Both the position numbers and the translations under genes were made by a program. From contig NZ_JBEXAC010000001.1 in assembly GCF_040567655.1 (NCBI RefSeq), positions 3,534,001-3,598,000 on the forward strand: a DNA stretch of 64,000 nt, read 5' to 3'. This DNA comes from Chitinophaga sp. H8. Its GTDB lineage: Bacteria > Bacteroidota > Bacteroidia > Chitinophagales > Chitinophagaceae. The notes below the pieces were generated by a model. The model ran no database searches and had not been told where the DNA came from. It was given only the letters and a program-made list of their open reading frames with translations. How positions within the stretch are numbered: position 1 is the first letter of the stretch; each line of letters starts with the position of its first letter. Shown piece after piece: positions 25,032 to 34,975 of the stretch.

Positions 25032-28028
25032 TTAAAAATCAATATTTACCCCAAGGGAAAAGGTCATTGGTAATGGTTGCGCATAACCATAATCATATCC
25101 GTAATAATCAGCCAGTGAAGGATCATATCCGGAATAGGGAGTTAATGTAAACAGGTTGCTGCCGGTAAGATACACTTGCAGCTGTCTGATCTTAGCCTGT
25201 TGTATTACTGGCAGTCTGGTCAGGTCATAACGCAATGTTACCGCCTGCAGTTTCAGATAAGACGCTTTTTCCAGGAACAGGTTCTGATTTACCTGATATG
25301 GGTCTACCTTACTCCAGGGATTGTACCGGGGGTAATTATCCAGGTTTGTTTTTGAAGACCAGAAGCTTAATTCTTTCACACCATCCATACCATTCACCCC
25401 TTCCCGTTTCACGAAGTTGAACCGGTTAGCTACATCCCCATTCAACAGGTGATTTCCCAAGGCATACATGAACGACATGTCCAGCGACCAGTTCTTATAC
25501 TGAAAACTATTATTCCAACCACCCCGGACAGGAGGAATCACATGCTCCTGCAACACACGGTCGTTATCGTCAATCACAAAGTCATTATTAACATCTTTCC
25601 ATTTAGGATCTCCGGCATGTAATGCAATCCCATTATAGGTAAGTTTTTTACCAGCTGCAGACACCGGCACTTCATCATCACTACCATAAATCCCTTCATT
25701 CTGTAATAACCAGAACTGGTCAGTAGCTTTGCCTACCTGTAACCTCCGGTTACCATAATTGATAGCCTCCAGATTACCAGGCAGTTTTAATAACTTGCTG
25801 GTATTATATTGGGAAACGATAGAAGAAACCCACTTAAATGCAGGAGATAACTTGAAGGTCCCCTGTACACTTGCTTCAACACCGCTGTTCCGTACATCCA
25901 TACCATTTACGGTTTGGCTGGAAAAACCATAGGAAGCATCTACCGGTATAGGCGCCAGCAGGTCTTTACTGGTTTTGGAATAAACATTTACCGCTGCATC
26001 CAGAAAATCAAATGCACGCAACGCTACACCTGCATCCCACTGATTAGTATATGGCCAGTTAACACCACCTCCCACATAACTTTTACTAAAGGGCATACCT
26101 AAAGTCGGAAAGGAGGCATAAGAGGAGATTTTCTCATTACCTCCCCACCCGATATCCACTGTATAATAAGGTCCATAACCATAATAATCATCTATTGGCA
26201 AACGTGCTGTTCTTCCCCCACTGGCCTTTAGGGTAAGTGCGTTCAAGTGAGCGGAAGATTGTAACCATGGTTCTTTCTTCAGGTCCCAGTTTAATGCCAG
26301 TACAGGAGATACTGACCAATGATATCCATTGGCAAAGTAAGAAGAACCTTCACTACGAAGCGAGAGTGTGGCGCTGTATTTTTTCTGGATATCATAAGTA
26401 ACATGTCCGTAAAAAGAGACCAGCTGTTGCTTCAGATAATCCTTGTACCTGTAAACCAGAGACCTGTCATGCGTGATCCAGATTTTGTTGTCCGGGTTCA
26501 GGTCAACCTGTATCAGCTTGATAAAATCAGAAGGCCCGCGATACCCGCGGATATAATCGTATTTCATTTGGTCACTCTGCCAGGTTTGTCCCAGTTGAAT
26601 ACCTAATGCATGCCCCTTTGCGATTTCCTTATTAAACAACAGGAAGTTATTTACCCTTACCCGTCTGTTTACGCCTGTATAATAACTATTAAAGCTATTC
26701 CCATCATTCAACGCTGCCGGTACAAACAGGTTGCGTTGGTTATCATTGTAGTCTGCTGATAACTGCGATTGTACAGAAAGGTATTTAGATAATTCGTACT
26801 GAGCGGTTACTTTTACCTGCAGGTTAGTGGCTGCATTATCATCTATCCCTTCATCGAGATAGCCGTAATATTTTCCCAGGTATAATTTATTCGGTGGCAA
26901 TGGCAATTGCTGATCAGGAAAATATTCTTGCTCAGCATAACGTTCGCGCATAGAGCGGTTACGATCCCGGCGGGCAGTAGCTGCCTGCACAAAAGTATTA
27001 ATAATTAGTTTTTCCACTGGCACCATCATCATATCATAATACACATTATACCGTTTGAGGCTGGTTTTATCCGCTACACCATTTTCTGTACGCTCTCCAA
27101 CTCCAAAACGGAAATTTGCTCTTTCACTCCCACCGGAAATATTCACTCCCACCCCATGCTGTATTACATTACGGAAGTAAAGTTTATCCCAATCTGCAGC
27201 GCCATAATATGCTTGTTGAGTGGAGTCCATCAGGTAAGAAGGGAAATTAACCCATTCAGCTGCTGTGGCATATTTGTTGTAAAATGGCATGACAAAATCG
27301 CGCTGAAAAGCACCATTGACAATATTTCTACCGTTCCCTGAATTCATGGTTGGCTTTACGGCTACTCCCCCATATACATTCAATCCGATACGGTATTTAC
27401 CCACAGCCGGCCTGGCAGTGGTGATAAGAATAGCACCATTTGCAGCCTGTGCACCATACTGTGCGGTAGCCTCTGCTCCTTTCAGTACTTCTACGCCGGT
27501 AATATTATTCATATCTACCATCGTATTGAGATCAATCCCGCTACCAATACCATTAAGGTCAAATTGTTTGATGGCAAGGGGATAAGGATGATTGCCTGCA
27601 ATCATCGGCACCCCGTTTACCACATATAAAGGCTGGTTATCGAACATATCAGCATAACTGCCGATGGGGACTGCCGCTCCCCTGATAAGTACAGATGGTG
27701 CTATCCCGGGTTCGCCTGAATTGCGCAATACCGTAACGCCGCTTACTCTTCCATCCAGTGCCTGCCCCAGGTAACTGTAGGGTAATTCTCTGACAGTACT
27801 AATAGGTAATGTCCCTGTTGCTGAAGTAATGATTTTTTGTGTATGGAGATTATACTTTACAGCAACCGTTTTTTCATTCATACTATCCGGCTGTATATTT
27901 TCCTGCTTTGTTGCCGGCGTTGTCTGTGCATAACTTTGGAAAGCACCTGTTATGCCGGCAATGGTGAATATACAGGCCACTACCCCGAATGTTCTGCCGG
28001 GTAAAGCAGCAGGTAAAAATCTGATCAT
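25032..28028 (-). CDS. SusC/RagA-family TonB-dependent transporter lacking the usual N-terminal domain (pair 2)
   Basis: 998 residues. The signal region extends to about residue 35. A short linker leads straight into the plug (STVRELPYSYLGQALDGRVSGVTVLR, then QPLYVVNGVPMI), with no carboxypeptidase-D-like domain ahead of it. The barrel ends FSLGVNIDF with a C-terminal Phe. Length and barrel otherwise fit the family. It is followed by its SusD partner and preceded, across 70 bases, by a phosphodiesterase-like lipoprotein. Confidence 0.95.
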   Translation of the reverse strand: MIRFLPAALPGRTFGVVACIFTIAGITGAFQSYAQTTPATKQENIQPDSMNEKTVAVKYNLHTQKIITSATGTLPISTVRELPYSYLGQALDGRVSGVTVLRNSGEPGIAPSVLIRGAAVPIGSYADMFDNQPLYVVNGVPMIAGNHPYPLAIKQFDLNGIGSGIDLNTMVDMNNITGVEVLKGAEATAQYGAQAANGAILITTARPAVGKYRIGLNVYGGVAVKPTMNSGNGRNIVNGAFQRDFVMPFYNKYATAAEWVNFPSYLMDSTQQAYYGAADWDKLYFRNVIQHGVGVNISGGSERANFRFGVGERTENGVADKTSLKRYNVYYDMMMVPVEKLIINTFVQAATARRDRNRSMRERYAEQEYFPDQQLPLPPNKLYLGKYYGYLDEGIDDNAATNLQVKVTAQYELSKYLSVQSQLSADYNDNQRNLFVPAALNDGNSFNSYYTGVNRRVRVNNFLLFNKEIAKGHALGIQLGQTWQSDQMKYDYIRGYRGPSDFIKLIQVDLNPDNKIWITHDRSLVYRYKDYLKQQLVSFYGHVTYDIQKKYSATLSLRSEGSSYFANGYHWSVSPVLALNWDLKKEPWLQSSAHLNALTLKASGGRTARLPIDDYYGYGPYYTVDIGWGGNEKISSYASFPTLGMPFSKSYVGGGVNWPYTNQWDAGVALRAFDFLDAAVNVYSKTSKDLLAPIPVDASYGFSSQTVNGMDVRNSGVEASVQGTFKLSPAFKWVSSIVSQYNTSKLLKLPGNLEAINYGNRRLQVGKATDQFWLLQNEGIYGSDDEVPVSAAGKKLTYNGIALHAGDPKWKDVNNDFVIDDNDRVLQEHVIPPVRGGWNNSFQYKNWSLDMSFMYALGNHLLNGDVANRFNFVKREGVNGMDGVKELSFWSSKTNLDNYPRYNPWSKVDPYQVNQNLFLEKASYLKLQAVTLRYDLTRLPVIQQAKIRQLQVYLTGSNLFTLTPYSGYDPSLADYYGYDYGYAQPLPMTFSLGVNIDF

Positions 28029-28098
28029 AGTATATATTTACTTACTTGTAAATGCATCAAAATTGGGTCGGCATTCGTTAGCCTATATTTTCACTGCA

Positions 28099-29796
28099 TT
28101 ATTGCAGTATCAGTATTCTGCCATCCAGTTGCCAGGAAGGTTGCAGCTTCAATCCCATCCATGCAAGCACATTAGCGGGCAGATCCACTGATTGCGGAAC
28201 GAAGGCCGTAGCATCTATAGAAGAAGGATTTAAAACCTCATCAATATAATCCCACCGTAAACCATGCTGTATGGTAAGATCTGCTTTCGTTGGACTATCA
28301 TCTTTCAACACCACATCCCCGTCATCTCCATTGCTGGCCTTCCAGTAACCAATTAATGAGGCATAGTCAGGATGTGCCTGCGTAACAGATCTGAATGCCC
28401 AGCTTTGGATCGTTTCAGGCGACAAAACGGTTTTCCAAATCCTGATATCAGCTACATAACTGTTAAGTGAGCCATCATTAGGGCCATAGTAATCATAATT
28501 GAGAATAGCATGTGTTCCCACAGTAAGCGGTAAGCCTGCATCCACATTACCCTTATCTTTTATATTGGGTCCGGACACAAAAAATTCACCATCCTTGTAC
28601 ATCGCAATTTCTTTCTGACGGTCAAACACAACCGTAACACGATGCCATTTGCCATCTGCTACCGGCGGTCCGTTCCCCATATCCAAACGGCCTGTGGAAG
28701 CGCCCTTGTAATTGAGTCGTATATTACCATTAGCAATAAAGATGATCCAGCCGGTGTTACCACCACTATTCCAGTTTTTATTTGTTACGATCGGGTTATC
28801 CTGCTGGGATCCTGTAGTATGGATATTAAATTCTACGGTAAAACTCACATCACTTCCAAAGTGAAAAGCCGGGTTATTGGTATATGCTGCATGGTCTTTA
28901 TTGTCTGCGCGATAGAAAAAGGGGTACTTACCAGCATAGGGAACATTTACCAATGGCATGGTAATTTCCTTGGATACAAAACGGTTATTGTAGAATACTA
29001 AAAAGGTGTTCCGTTCATTAAAGCTGTTTCCCCCATAGGTACCCGCAGCAGTTCCTCCATGATTAGAGGTAATAATCACCATCCAGTCTTCCTTTGCATA
29101 ATTTTCCCGGCCCTTTAAAGCAGCCAGTATTTCGCCAATATGCTGATCTGCCGCTTCAATCGCGGACATATAAGCAGTGCTGGCAGGTGAAAATCCATGT
29201 TGTTTGCCAGCTTCATTCACCTCCCGCAAACTTACCATTACAACATCAGCCTGATCATTTTTCAAACGGTTTATGGCCGTATCTTTTGCTGCCGCATCAG
29301 TGGCAGCTTTTACGATTACAGATGCAGATGCCGCAGGAATAATAGTGTCATTTAGTGTAGCCACACTGCTGATACTGATGAGCTTTAATTTATCATTGGC
29401 AGCTGTTAAACGGCTCAGAAAAGAAGGGTATTCCACCAAACGGTTATCTATATACGATCCATCTGTAATGCCATTTTTCTTACCTCTTACACCCGTCAAC
29501 AATTCTGCCCATCCCACGTGGTCTGTAGACACGGTATCACAAACAGCGTCCCAGCTGTAAATGCTGTTTGATAACAATCCCTTAATATTTGGAGTATTAG
29601 CATCCCTAACCGTATTCCCCTGCGCTCCCTGTATATTGATCAGCAATACCTTTTTCCGGGTGAGATTCACACTCACTGAGTCTGCCCCCAGCTCTTCATA
29701 GAAAGACACCGGTTTATTACAATAACTTAATAATAATACGGTAACTAATGCAAAAAGAGGCAGCTGCCATCCTTTCACAGGTATAGTTTTATTCAT
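28099..29796 (-). CDS. Phosphodiesterase-fold lipoprotein with LamG-like domain, probable pseudo-enzyme
   Basis: 565 residues. Lipobox LLLSYC at 21-26 is followed by the alkaline-phosphatase-superfamily fold (about 45-280) and a LamG/concanavalin-like domain (about 300-490, with NKNWNSGGNTGWIIFIANG and WHRVTVVFDRQ). Compared with the intact relative at 11414, the metal ligands are largely lost: the first Asp is Gln56, DxxGH reads EAGK (195-198), DHG reads NHG (Asn245), and GHGG reads GTYGG (Thr253). It is probably a binding protein that uses the old fold. The next gene upstream ends 183 bases away, a gap long enough for a separate promoter. Confidence 0.85.
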   Translation of the reverse strand: MNKTIPVKGWQLPLFALVTVLLLSYCNKPVSFYEELGADSVSVNLTRKKVLLINIQGAQGNTVRDANTPNIKGLLSNSIYSWDAVCDTVSTDHVGWAELLTGVRGKKNGITDGSYIDNRLVEYPSFLSRLTAANDKLKLISISSVATLNDTIIPAASASVIVKAATDAAAKDTAINRLKNDQADVVMVSLREVNEAGKQHGFSPASTAYMSAIEAADQHIGEILAALKGRENYAKEDWMVIITSNHGGTAAGTYGGNSFNERNTFLVFYNNRFVSKEITMPLVNVPYAGKYPFFYRADNKDHAAYTNNPAFHFGSDVSFTVEFNIHTTGSQQDNPIVTNKNWNSGGNTGWIIFIANGNIRLNYKGASTGRLDMGNGPPVADGKWHRVTVVFDRQKEIAMYKDGEFFVSGPNIKDKGNVDAGLPLTVGTHAILNYDYYGPNDGSLNSYVADIRIWKTVLSPETIQSWAFRSVTQAHPDYASLIGYWKASNGDDGDVVLKDDSPTKADLTIQHGLRWDYIDEVLNPSSIDATAFVPQSVDLPANVLAWMGLKLQPSWQLDGRILILQ

Positions 29797-29979
29797 GCAA
29801 TCGTATTTTTAGATGTGGGTGTTGCCTGCTTAGTTCCTGGTTGTTTTGTTAGTTTTCATATCCTGGTATATTTGCCAACCGCTACAATCATAATACTCTA
29901 CTGTAAGACACGGATTTTTACACTTACCCCCAAAGGGATAAATATTTTTTTATAAAAGAGAAAATGAGGCTGAGACAGG

Positions 29980-31503
29980 TCATTGCAATAACCACATATT
30001 GCTGTTCAGGTTGTCGGCGCCCTGGTATTGCCTTAAAAGTGCCGCTTTGAGATGTGTAAAATTATTGAGGTATTCTGACTGGGGATAATACCAGCGGCGG
30101 GGAATCTTACCACCATTTTTATTGGAGGGGCCTATATCAAAAGCAGGAATACCAGTTCTACGTTGGTTATAAAATGCTTCCCACCCGGAATTTTGAAAAA
30201 AGGACAAATACTTTTGTTCCAGGATCTGTTTTAAACCGGCAGCATTATTTCCTTTGTATATTACAGTTGGCTGAGCAAGATAATCTGCTATGCTATCAGC
30301 CCGGATTCCAAAAAAGCGTAAAGCCTCTTTAATACCTGATTCATAATACTGTGCGGCCAATGCTACATTACCACTACCTACCCATCCCCTGTTGATTGCC
30401 TCTGCAATCGTGAAATTCACTTCAGCCGCACCAAGTTGTATTGTAGGTACCCCCTTTTTTGACATGAACCAATATTGATAATTAGGAATAGAAAAATAAC
30501 CATCCACGAGGGAATCATTGAGCACAGACATTAAAGAACCTGTGGATGCTCCCCGGTAGGAAGTAAACTTAAGTGCATAATCCGGATCTCCGCTATTAGC
30601 CGCAATGGGAGCCGGCAATCCCATTATGAACAAACGGGGATCTTTTAGTCCGGTCAACAAACTTACAAAAACACGGGCCAGAGGCAGCTTTCGGGCAGCA
30701 GCCTCTGGGGTTTCCGAGTATCCCGGATTATAACTAGCCGTATTATCCCCAGTATAGGTAATCTGCATGTTATCATCATTATCCGTAATAACAGGGTATT
30801 GTTCCGGATGCTCAAAAATTTCTTTAAAACGTGCTTTTACCTGCATATCAGGATCATCCGTTTTTTCGCTCAAACTGATCAATACACGCAAACGAAATGC
30901 ATTTACCAGTTTTTGCCACTTGACAAGATTGCCATTAAAGAAAACATCTCCCTTCACTAAAAATAAAGGCTGATTATTTATTTCGGTGAGACTGTCATTG
31001 GCCATATCCAACCATTGCAAGCATTGCAGATAAATATCCTTCTGTGTATTATAAGGAGGTTCAAATATCCCATCTTCCGCTTTCATCGCTTCCTTCATAG
31101 GAATATCTCCTACCTGACCTGTCATTTGTATATAAAAGAACGCCCTTAAAAAATAAGACAAGGCATAATAGGGCTGCATCGTTTTTCCTCCGGTACGTCT
31201 TGCTTCCTTTACCATCTGATCGATATTCCTGATAGCAGCGTAATAAAATTTTGCAGCACCAAAATTATAACTCTGGTCACCATAGTAAGACGTAAGCTGG
31301 CAATGAAACTGGCTGCTATACTGCGCATCATTCCAGGGGAAATAATACATCTGTTGTAGTATACCTGACAACAATACATCCGGGGAAGCCTTTGTGCCAT
31401 TATTAGGATTTACCCTTAGTTCTGCCATTTTTTTGCAGGACAGCAAGCAACAAATGCCTGCTGCAATTAATAAAATCCATTTGTATTTGTGATAAATATT
31501 CAT
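29980..31503 (-). CDS. SusD-like outer-membrane lipoprotein (pair 1)
   Basis: 507 residues from the ATG at 31503; the frame further upstream would need a TTG start. The signal peptide ends in CCLLSC, followed by KKMAELRVNPNNGTKASPDVLLSGILQQMYYFPW. This is the pattern of the SusD-like group that pairs with STN-containing SusC proteins. The C-terminal YNQRRTGIPAFDIGPSN is also typical. It starts 9 bases after its SusC partner. Confidence 0.93.
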   Translation of the reverse strand: MNIYHKYKWILLIAAGICCLLSCKKMAELRVNPNNGTKASPDVLLSGILQQMYYFPWNDAQYSSQFHCQLTSYYGDQSYNFGAAKFYYAAIRNIDQMVKEARRTGGKTMQPYYALSYFLRAFFYIQMTGQVGDIPMKEAMKAEDGIFEPPYNTQKDIYLQCLQWLDMANDSLTEINNQPLFLVKGDVFFNGNLVKWQKLVNAFRLRVLISLSEKTDDPDMQVKARFKEIFEHPEQYPVITDNDDNMQITYTGDNTASYNPGYSETPEAAARKLPLARVFVSLLTGLKDPRLFIMGLPAPIAANSGDPDYALKFTSYRGASTGSLMSVLNDSLVDGYFSIPNYQYWFMSKKGVPTIQLGAAEVNFTIAEAINRGWVGSGNVALAAQYYESGIKEALRFFGIRADSIADYLAQPTVIYKGNNAAGLKQILEQKYLSFFQNSGWEAFYNQRRTGIPAFDIGPSNKNGGKIPRRWYYPQSEYLNNFTHLKAALLRQYQGADNLNSNMWLLQ

Positions 31504-31512
31504 GGCCTGCAA

Positions 31513-34500
31513 TTAGAATTTAAGATTTACGTTTATTCCCACACTTCTAACAGAAGGCTCTTCCAGATCACTCTGGCCTGTATATGTCCAGCGATCCAGA
31601 TCAATCTGCCTGGTATGTGAAAAATAGAGCACATTCCTGGCTATGAATGATATGCTCCCACCTGTAATCAGTTTACTGTTATTAACCACCTTTTCCGGCA
31701 GCTGATAAGTGAGGGTAATTCCTCTTAGCTTAAAATAGGTTTTACTCTGATAATTGATTTCATCTGAGGCACCATAAGAGTTAGCCCATATTTGTTCCAG
31801 CACAGGAGTTGTATTCGGCGCAAACTTCCGGTTATCTGAAATTATATTACCTGCCTGATCACGTAACACCTCACCACTTACTACTATATCCCCCACTCCC
31901 ACACGTGTTCCCTTATAACCTGGTTTATCCCTGTTTAGCCAATCCTGGTAACGGTAATAATTAGCAGAGGCTTCGTGTGTACCTGACTGCCACATTTTAT
32001 AATTCACAAAATTAAAAATCTTCCCCCCATAGCTCCCGTCAAACTCCAGTGCCAGGCTCCATTTTTTGTATGACAACATTTGGGTAGTACCCATTGTCCA
32101 GTCGGGATTAGTATAGCCATAAAAAGCCAGGCGCTGACTGTCTACTGCCGGTGTACCATCCGAATAATAAAGGAGGGCTCCTGTTTGAGGATTTCTCTCA
32201 AAAGCATGAATAAACAGCTGATCATATCGTTCTCCTGTCTTGATTCGTGCGTAGCTGCTGCGTTCATTATATACTTTTCTAAGATATCCAACATTAGTGC
32301 CCCAGTTAACCAGCATATTCCATTTAAAGGCTCCTGACTGTAAAGGGCGTGCATTTAATTCCAATTCTATTCCCCTTCGTTCAACTACCAGACCATTTGT
32401 CTGGAAAGTAGAATAGCCGGAAGCTTCAGAAATCGGCAAAGGAAAGATCTGCGGGCCATCAAATGTTTTATAAAACTGGGATTTAAGTGCTATCTGATTA
32501 TTAAAAAATCCCATTTCAAGCCCTGCTTCGTAACTGGTATTGTAAGCAGGCTTTATCTGTTTATCGTACAATATGTTATTGGCCGCGAATTGTAAGGAGG
32601 GGTTTTCTCCCCAGGTAGTTCCTTTTGAATATACTTCTGATAATGCATATGGCCCCAGTCCTTCCGCTACGCTTGTCACGGCAGCCTTCAGTTTTACAAA
32701 AGAAAAAGGGCGGGGAAATTTTATTGCATCTGACAGGATTGCACTTACACTAGCCTGTGGGTAGAAATAGGTACTATAACGTTCCGGCATATTAGAGTTA
32801 CGGTCCATTCGACCTGTCATATTCAGAAAAAGTAAGTGCTTATAGTGGATATCTACATAACCGTAAGCACTCAGTACCCGGGCGTTAGTTTTATTGGTAA
32901 ATGCACTGCTGATGGGATTTACGGAATTCTGGAGCGTATAAATACCTGGCACCACCAGCCCACCGGAAGTATTAGCAGAAATACCTTTTGTCTGAATTGT
33001 TTCCAAGCTGCTTCCAACAGATGCTTTTATTCCCATCTTGTCTCCTATGGGTTGCTGCATATTAAGCATCACAGCTGTGTTGGTTTGCGAATAATGGTCA
33101 TAGGATTCACTATAACCACCTACCTTATAATAATCCCTGCCATAGTACAATCCTGAAACAGGATAAGAATGCTGCTGATTAATATAAAAAGTATTGATAG
33201 CCGTTTTAAACTGCGCATCAAACCTATCATTGAACTTATATGAAAGGGAGGTGTACCCGGTAAACACATCTTTATAGTATGCCTTCAGGTATTCATATGC
33301 ATTAAACCAGGGATTGTTATAATGCTGATATTCCACCCACTGTTGCTGGGTGCCCTCTTTTCCCGGATACCAGTAGTTTCTTAATCGTGGATCATTAATA
33401 TCAAAATTGCTGCCGTTCCAGATCACCAGTTCGTAGATAGGACTTTCCGGTCCATAGTTGATACTGGGATAGTTGGGGGTGTATTGTTTATTGTAACTGA
33501 GGTTAGCATCAATGTGAGCCTTTTTCCCCAATTTCACCCCACCGGATAAATTAACAGTAGTAACACCCAGGTGGGTATTAGGTACAATACCCTTTTGATA
33601 CAGCTGGGTAAGTGATAGTCTGAAATCTCCCTGGTCTGTTTTACTGGATACCGCGACATTATTTGTGGATAGTATACCTCTCCGCAAAAAGTCTTTTATA
33701 TTATTATTGTTTCTTGACAGCCAGGGTAAGGGAATGAGATTACCATTGGCATCCGTTTCACTGTTCCATTGTGTGATAGGCTGTCCTTCATAACGGGGGC
33801 CCCATACATAATAGTCGTAATCAAATGTTCCGCCCCCACGCCCATCTTTAAATGCGTATTTAAAATATTCGCCCGGACCATACTCATGCTGGGCTTCAGG
33901 AATAGCAATAAAGCTGGTTTGCAGTTCGGTGGTACTGTTATACTCTACGGAAAACTTGCGGGTACCGTTTCCTGCACCACGTTTACCAGTGATCTGAATG
34001 GCCCCGTTAGCACCTTGTTGGCCGTATAATGCCGCCGCTACCGGCCCTTTAAGCACGGTAATGGATTCAATATCGTCCATATTAAGATTCCAGGATCCTG
34101 AGTTGTTAGGCACACCATCTACTACAATCAAAGGACGTTTACCACGTAAAAAGATCTTCGGATCATCAAACATATAATGCGCCTGTTGTACTCCCAGGCC
34201 TGCAGCCTTTCCGGCTAAAGATGCTAAAACATTCGGGTTATGGGCGCGGATCATATGGGAACCTGCTACCTGGATATTCTGGACAGCGTAACCTACTGCA
34301 CGGGCTTCTTTACGTATATCCAGTGCAGTGATCACTACTTCATTCAAGACACTGATCTCTTTCTTTAATACAATATTGAGCCGGGTGGTTCTGCCAGTAA
34401 GAATCTCCTTTCTGTAGTATCCAAGGTGGTTAACAGTAAGAACCATGCCAGGGGGGGCTTCCAGAATAAAAGTGCCGTCATTTTCAGTGACCAGCACCTT

Positions 34501-34890
34501 ATTCATATCTTTTGCGGATATAGTTGCCCCTACGAGTGGTGCTCCCGCACTATCGGTAACAATACCAGTAAATTGCAGTAAAGTTGTTTTGGTATCCACC
34601 GGAACAATCACTACCAGGTTGTTCCGTAATATTTTAAATGAAAGTGTGTTACCCAACAAAGCACCCAGGAGCTCAGGAAGTGTAACATTCCTTACCTGCA
34701 GGCTTACTTCATTATGATGGGCAATTGTTTTATTATTGTATAGGAATTTACAGGCACTCTTTCGCTCAATTCTTTCCAATGCTTTTTTCAGCGGGATATT
34801 CCGGAAATTAAAATTAAATCTTTCCTGGGCATATCCGAGCTTTACCACCATTAGCCACATTAGTATTCCCAATGCTACCCTTAATTTCAT
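31513..34890 (-). CDS. SusC/RagA-family TonB-dependent transducer with STN domain (pair 1)
   Basis: 1125 residues from the ATG at 34890, which places the signal peptide (MKLRVALGILMWLMVVKLGYAQ) at the start. Next come an STN (secretin/TonB short N-terminal) domain (about 25-100: FNFRNIPLKKALERIERKSACKFLYNN), a carboxypeptidase-D-like domain (about 105-190), the plug (KRPLIVVDGVPNN) and a barrel ending VNLKF. STN domains pass a ligand signal to FecR in the periplasm, and fecR and sigma genes lie directly upstream. This is therefore the sensing transporter for the locus. Confidence 0.96.
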   Translation of the reverse strand: MKLRVALGILMWLMVVKLGYAQERFNFNFRNIPLKKALERIERKSACKFLYNNKTIAHHNEVSLQVRNVTLPELLGALLGNTLSFKILRNNLVVIVPVDTKTTLLQFTGIVTDSAGAPLVGATISAKDMNKVLVTENDGTFILEAPPGMVLTVNHLGYYRKEILTGRTTRLNIVLKKEISVLNEVVITALDIRKEARAVGYAVQNIQVAGSHMIRAHNPNVLASLAGKAAGLGVQQAHYMFDDPKIFLRGKRPLIVVDGVPNNSGSWNLNMDDIESITVLKGPVAAALYGQQGANGAIQITGKRGAGNGTRKFSVEYNSTTELQTSFIAIPEAQHEYGPGEYFKYAFKDGRGGGTFDYDYYVWGPRYEGQPITQWNSETDANGNLIPLPWLSRNNNNIKDFLRRGILSTNNVAVSSKTDQGDFRLSLTQLYQKGIVPNTHLGVTTVNLSGGVKLGKKAHIDANLSYNKQYTPNYPSINYGPESPIYELVIWNGSNFDINDPRLRNYWYPGKEGTQQQWVEYQHYNNPWFNAYEYLKAYYKDVFTGYTSLSYKFNDRFDAQFKTAINTFYINQQHSYPVSGLYYGRDYYKVGGYSESYDHYSQTNTAVMLNMQQPIGDKMGIKASVGSSLETIQTKGISANTSGGLVVPGIYTLQNSVNPISSAFTNKTNARVLSAYGYVDIHYKHLLFLNMTGRMDRNSNMPERYSTYFYPQASVSAILSDAIKFPRPFSFVKLKAAVTSVAEGLGPYALSEVYSKGTTWGENPSLQFAANNILYDKQIKPAYNTSYEAGLEMGFFNNQIALKSQFYKTFDGPQIFPLPISEASGYSTFQTNGLVVERRGIELELNARPLQSGAFKWNMLVNWGTNVGYLRKVYNERSSYARIKTGERYDQLFIHAFERNPQTGALLYYSDGTPAVDSQRLAFYGYTNPDWTMGTTQMLSYKKWSLALEFDGSYGGKIFNFVNYKMWQSGTHEASANYYRYQDWLNRDKPGYKGTRVGVGDIVVSGEVLRDQAGNIISDNRKFAPNTTPVLEQIWANSYGASDEINYQSKTYFKLRGITLTYQLPEKVVNNSKLITGGSISFIARNVLYFSHTRQIDLDRWTYTGQSDLEEPSVRSVGINVNLKF

Positions 34891-34975
34891 ATCGGATAAA
34901 TTTTTACCCATTTACCCTGTCTCAGAACTTTCGTTTTATATGGTTGGTATCAATATTAAACTATAGATCAAGGTA

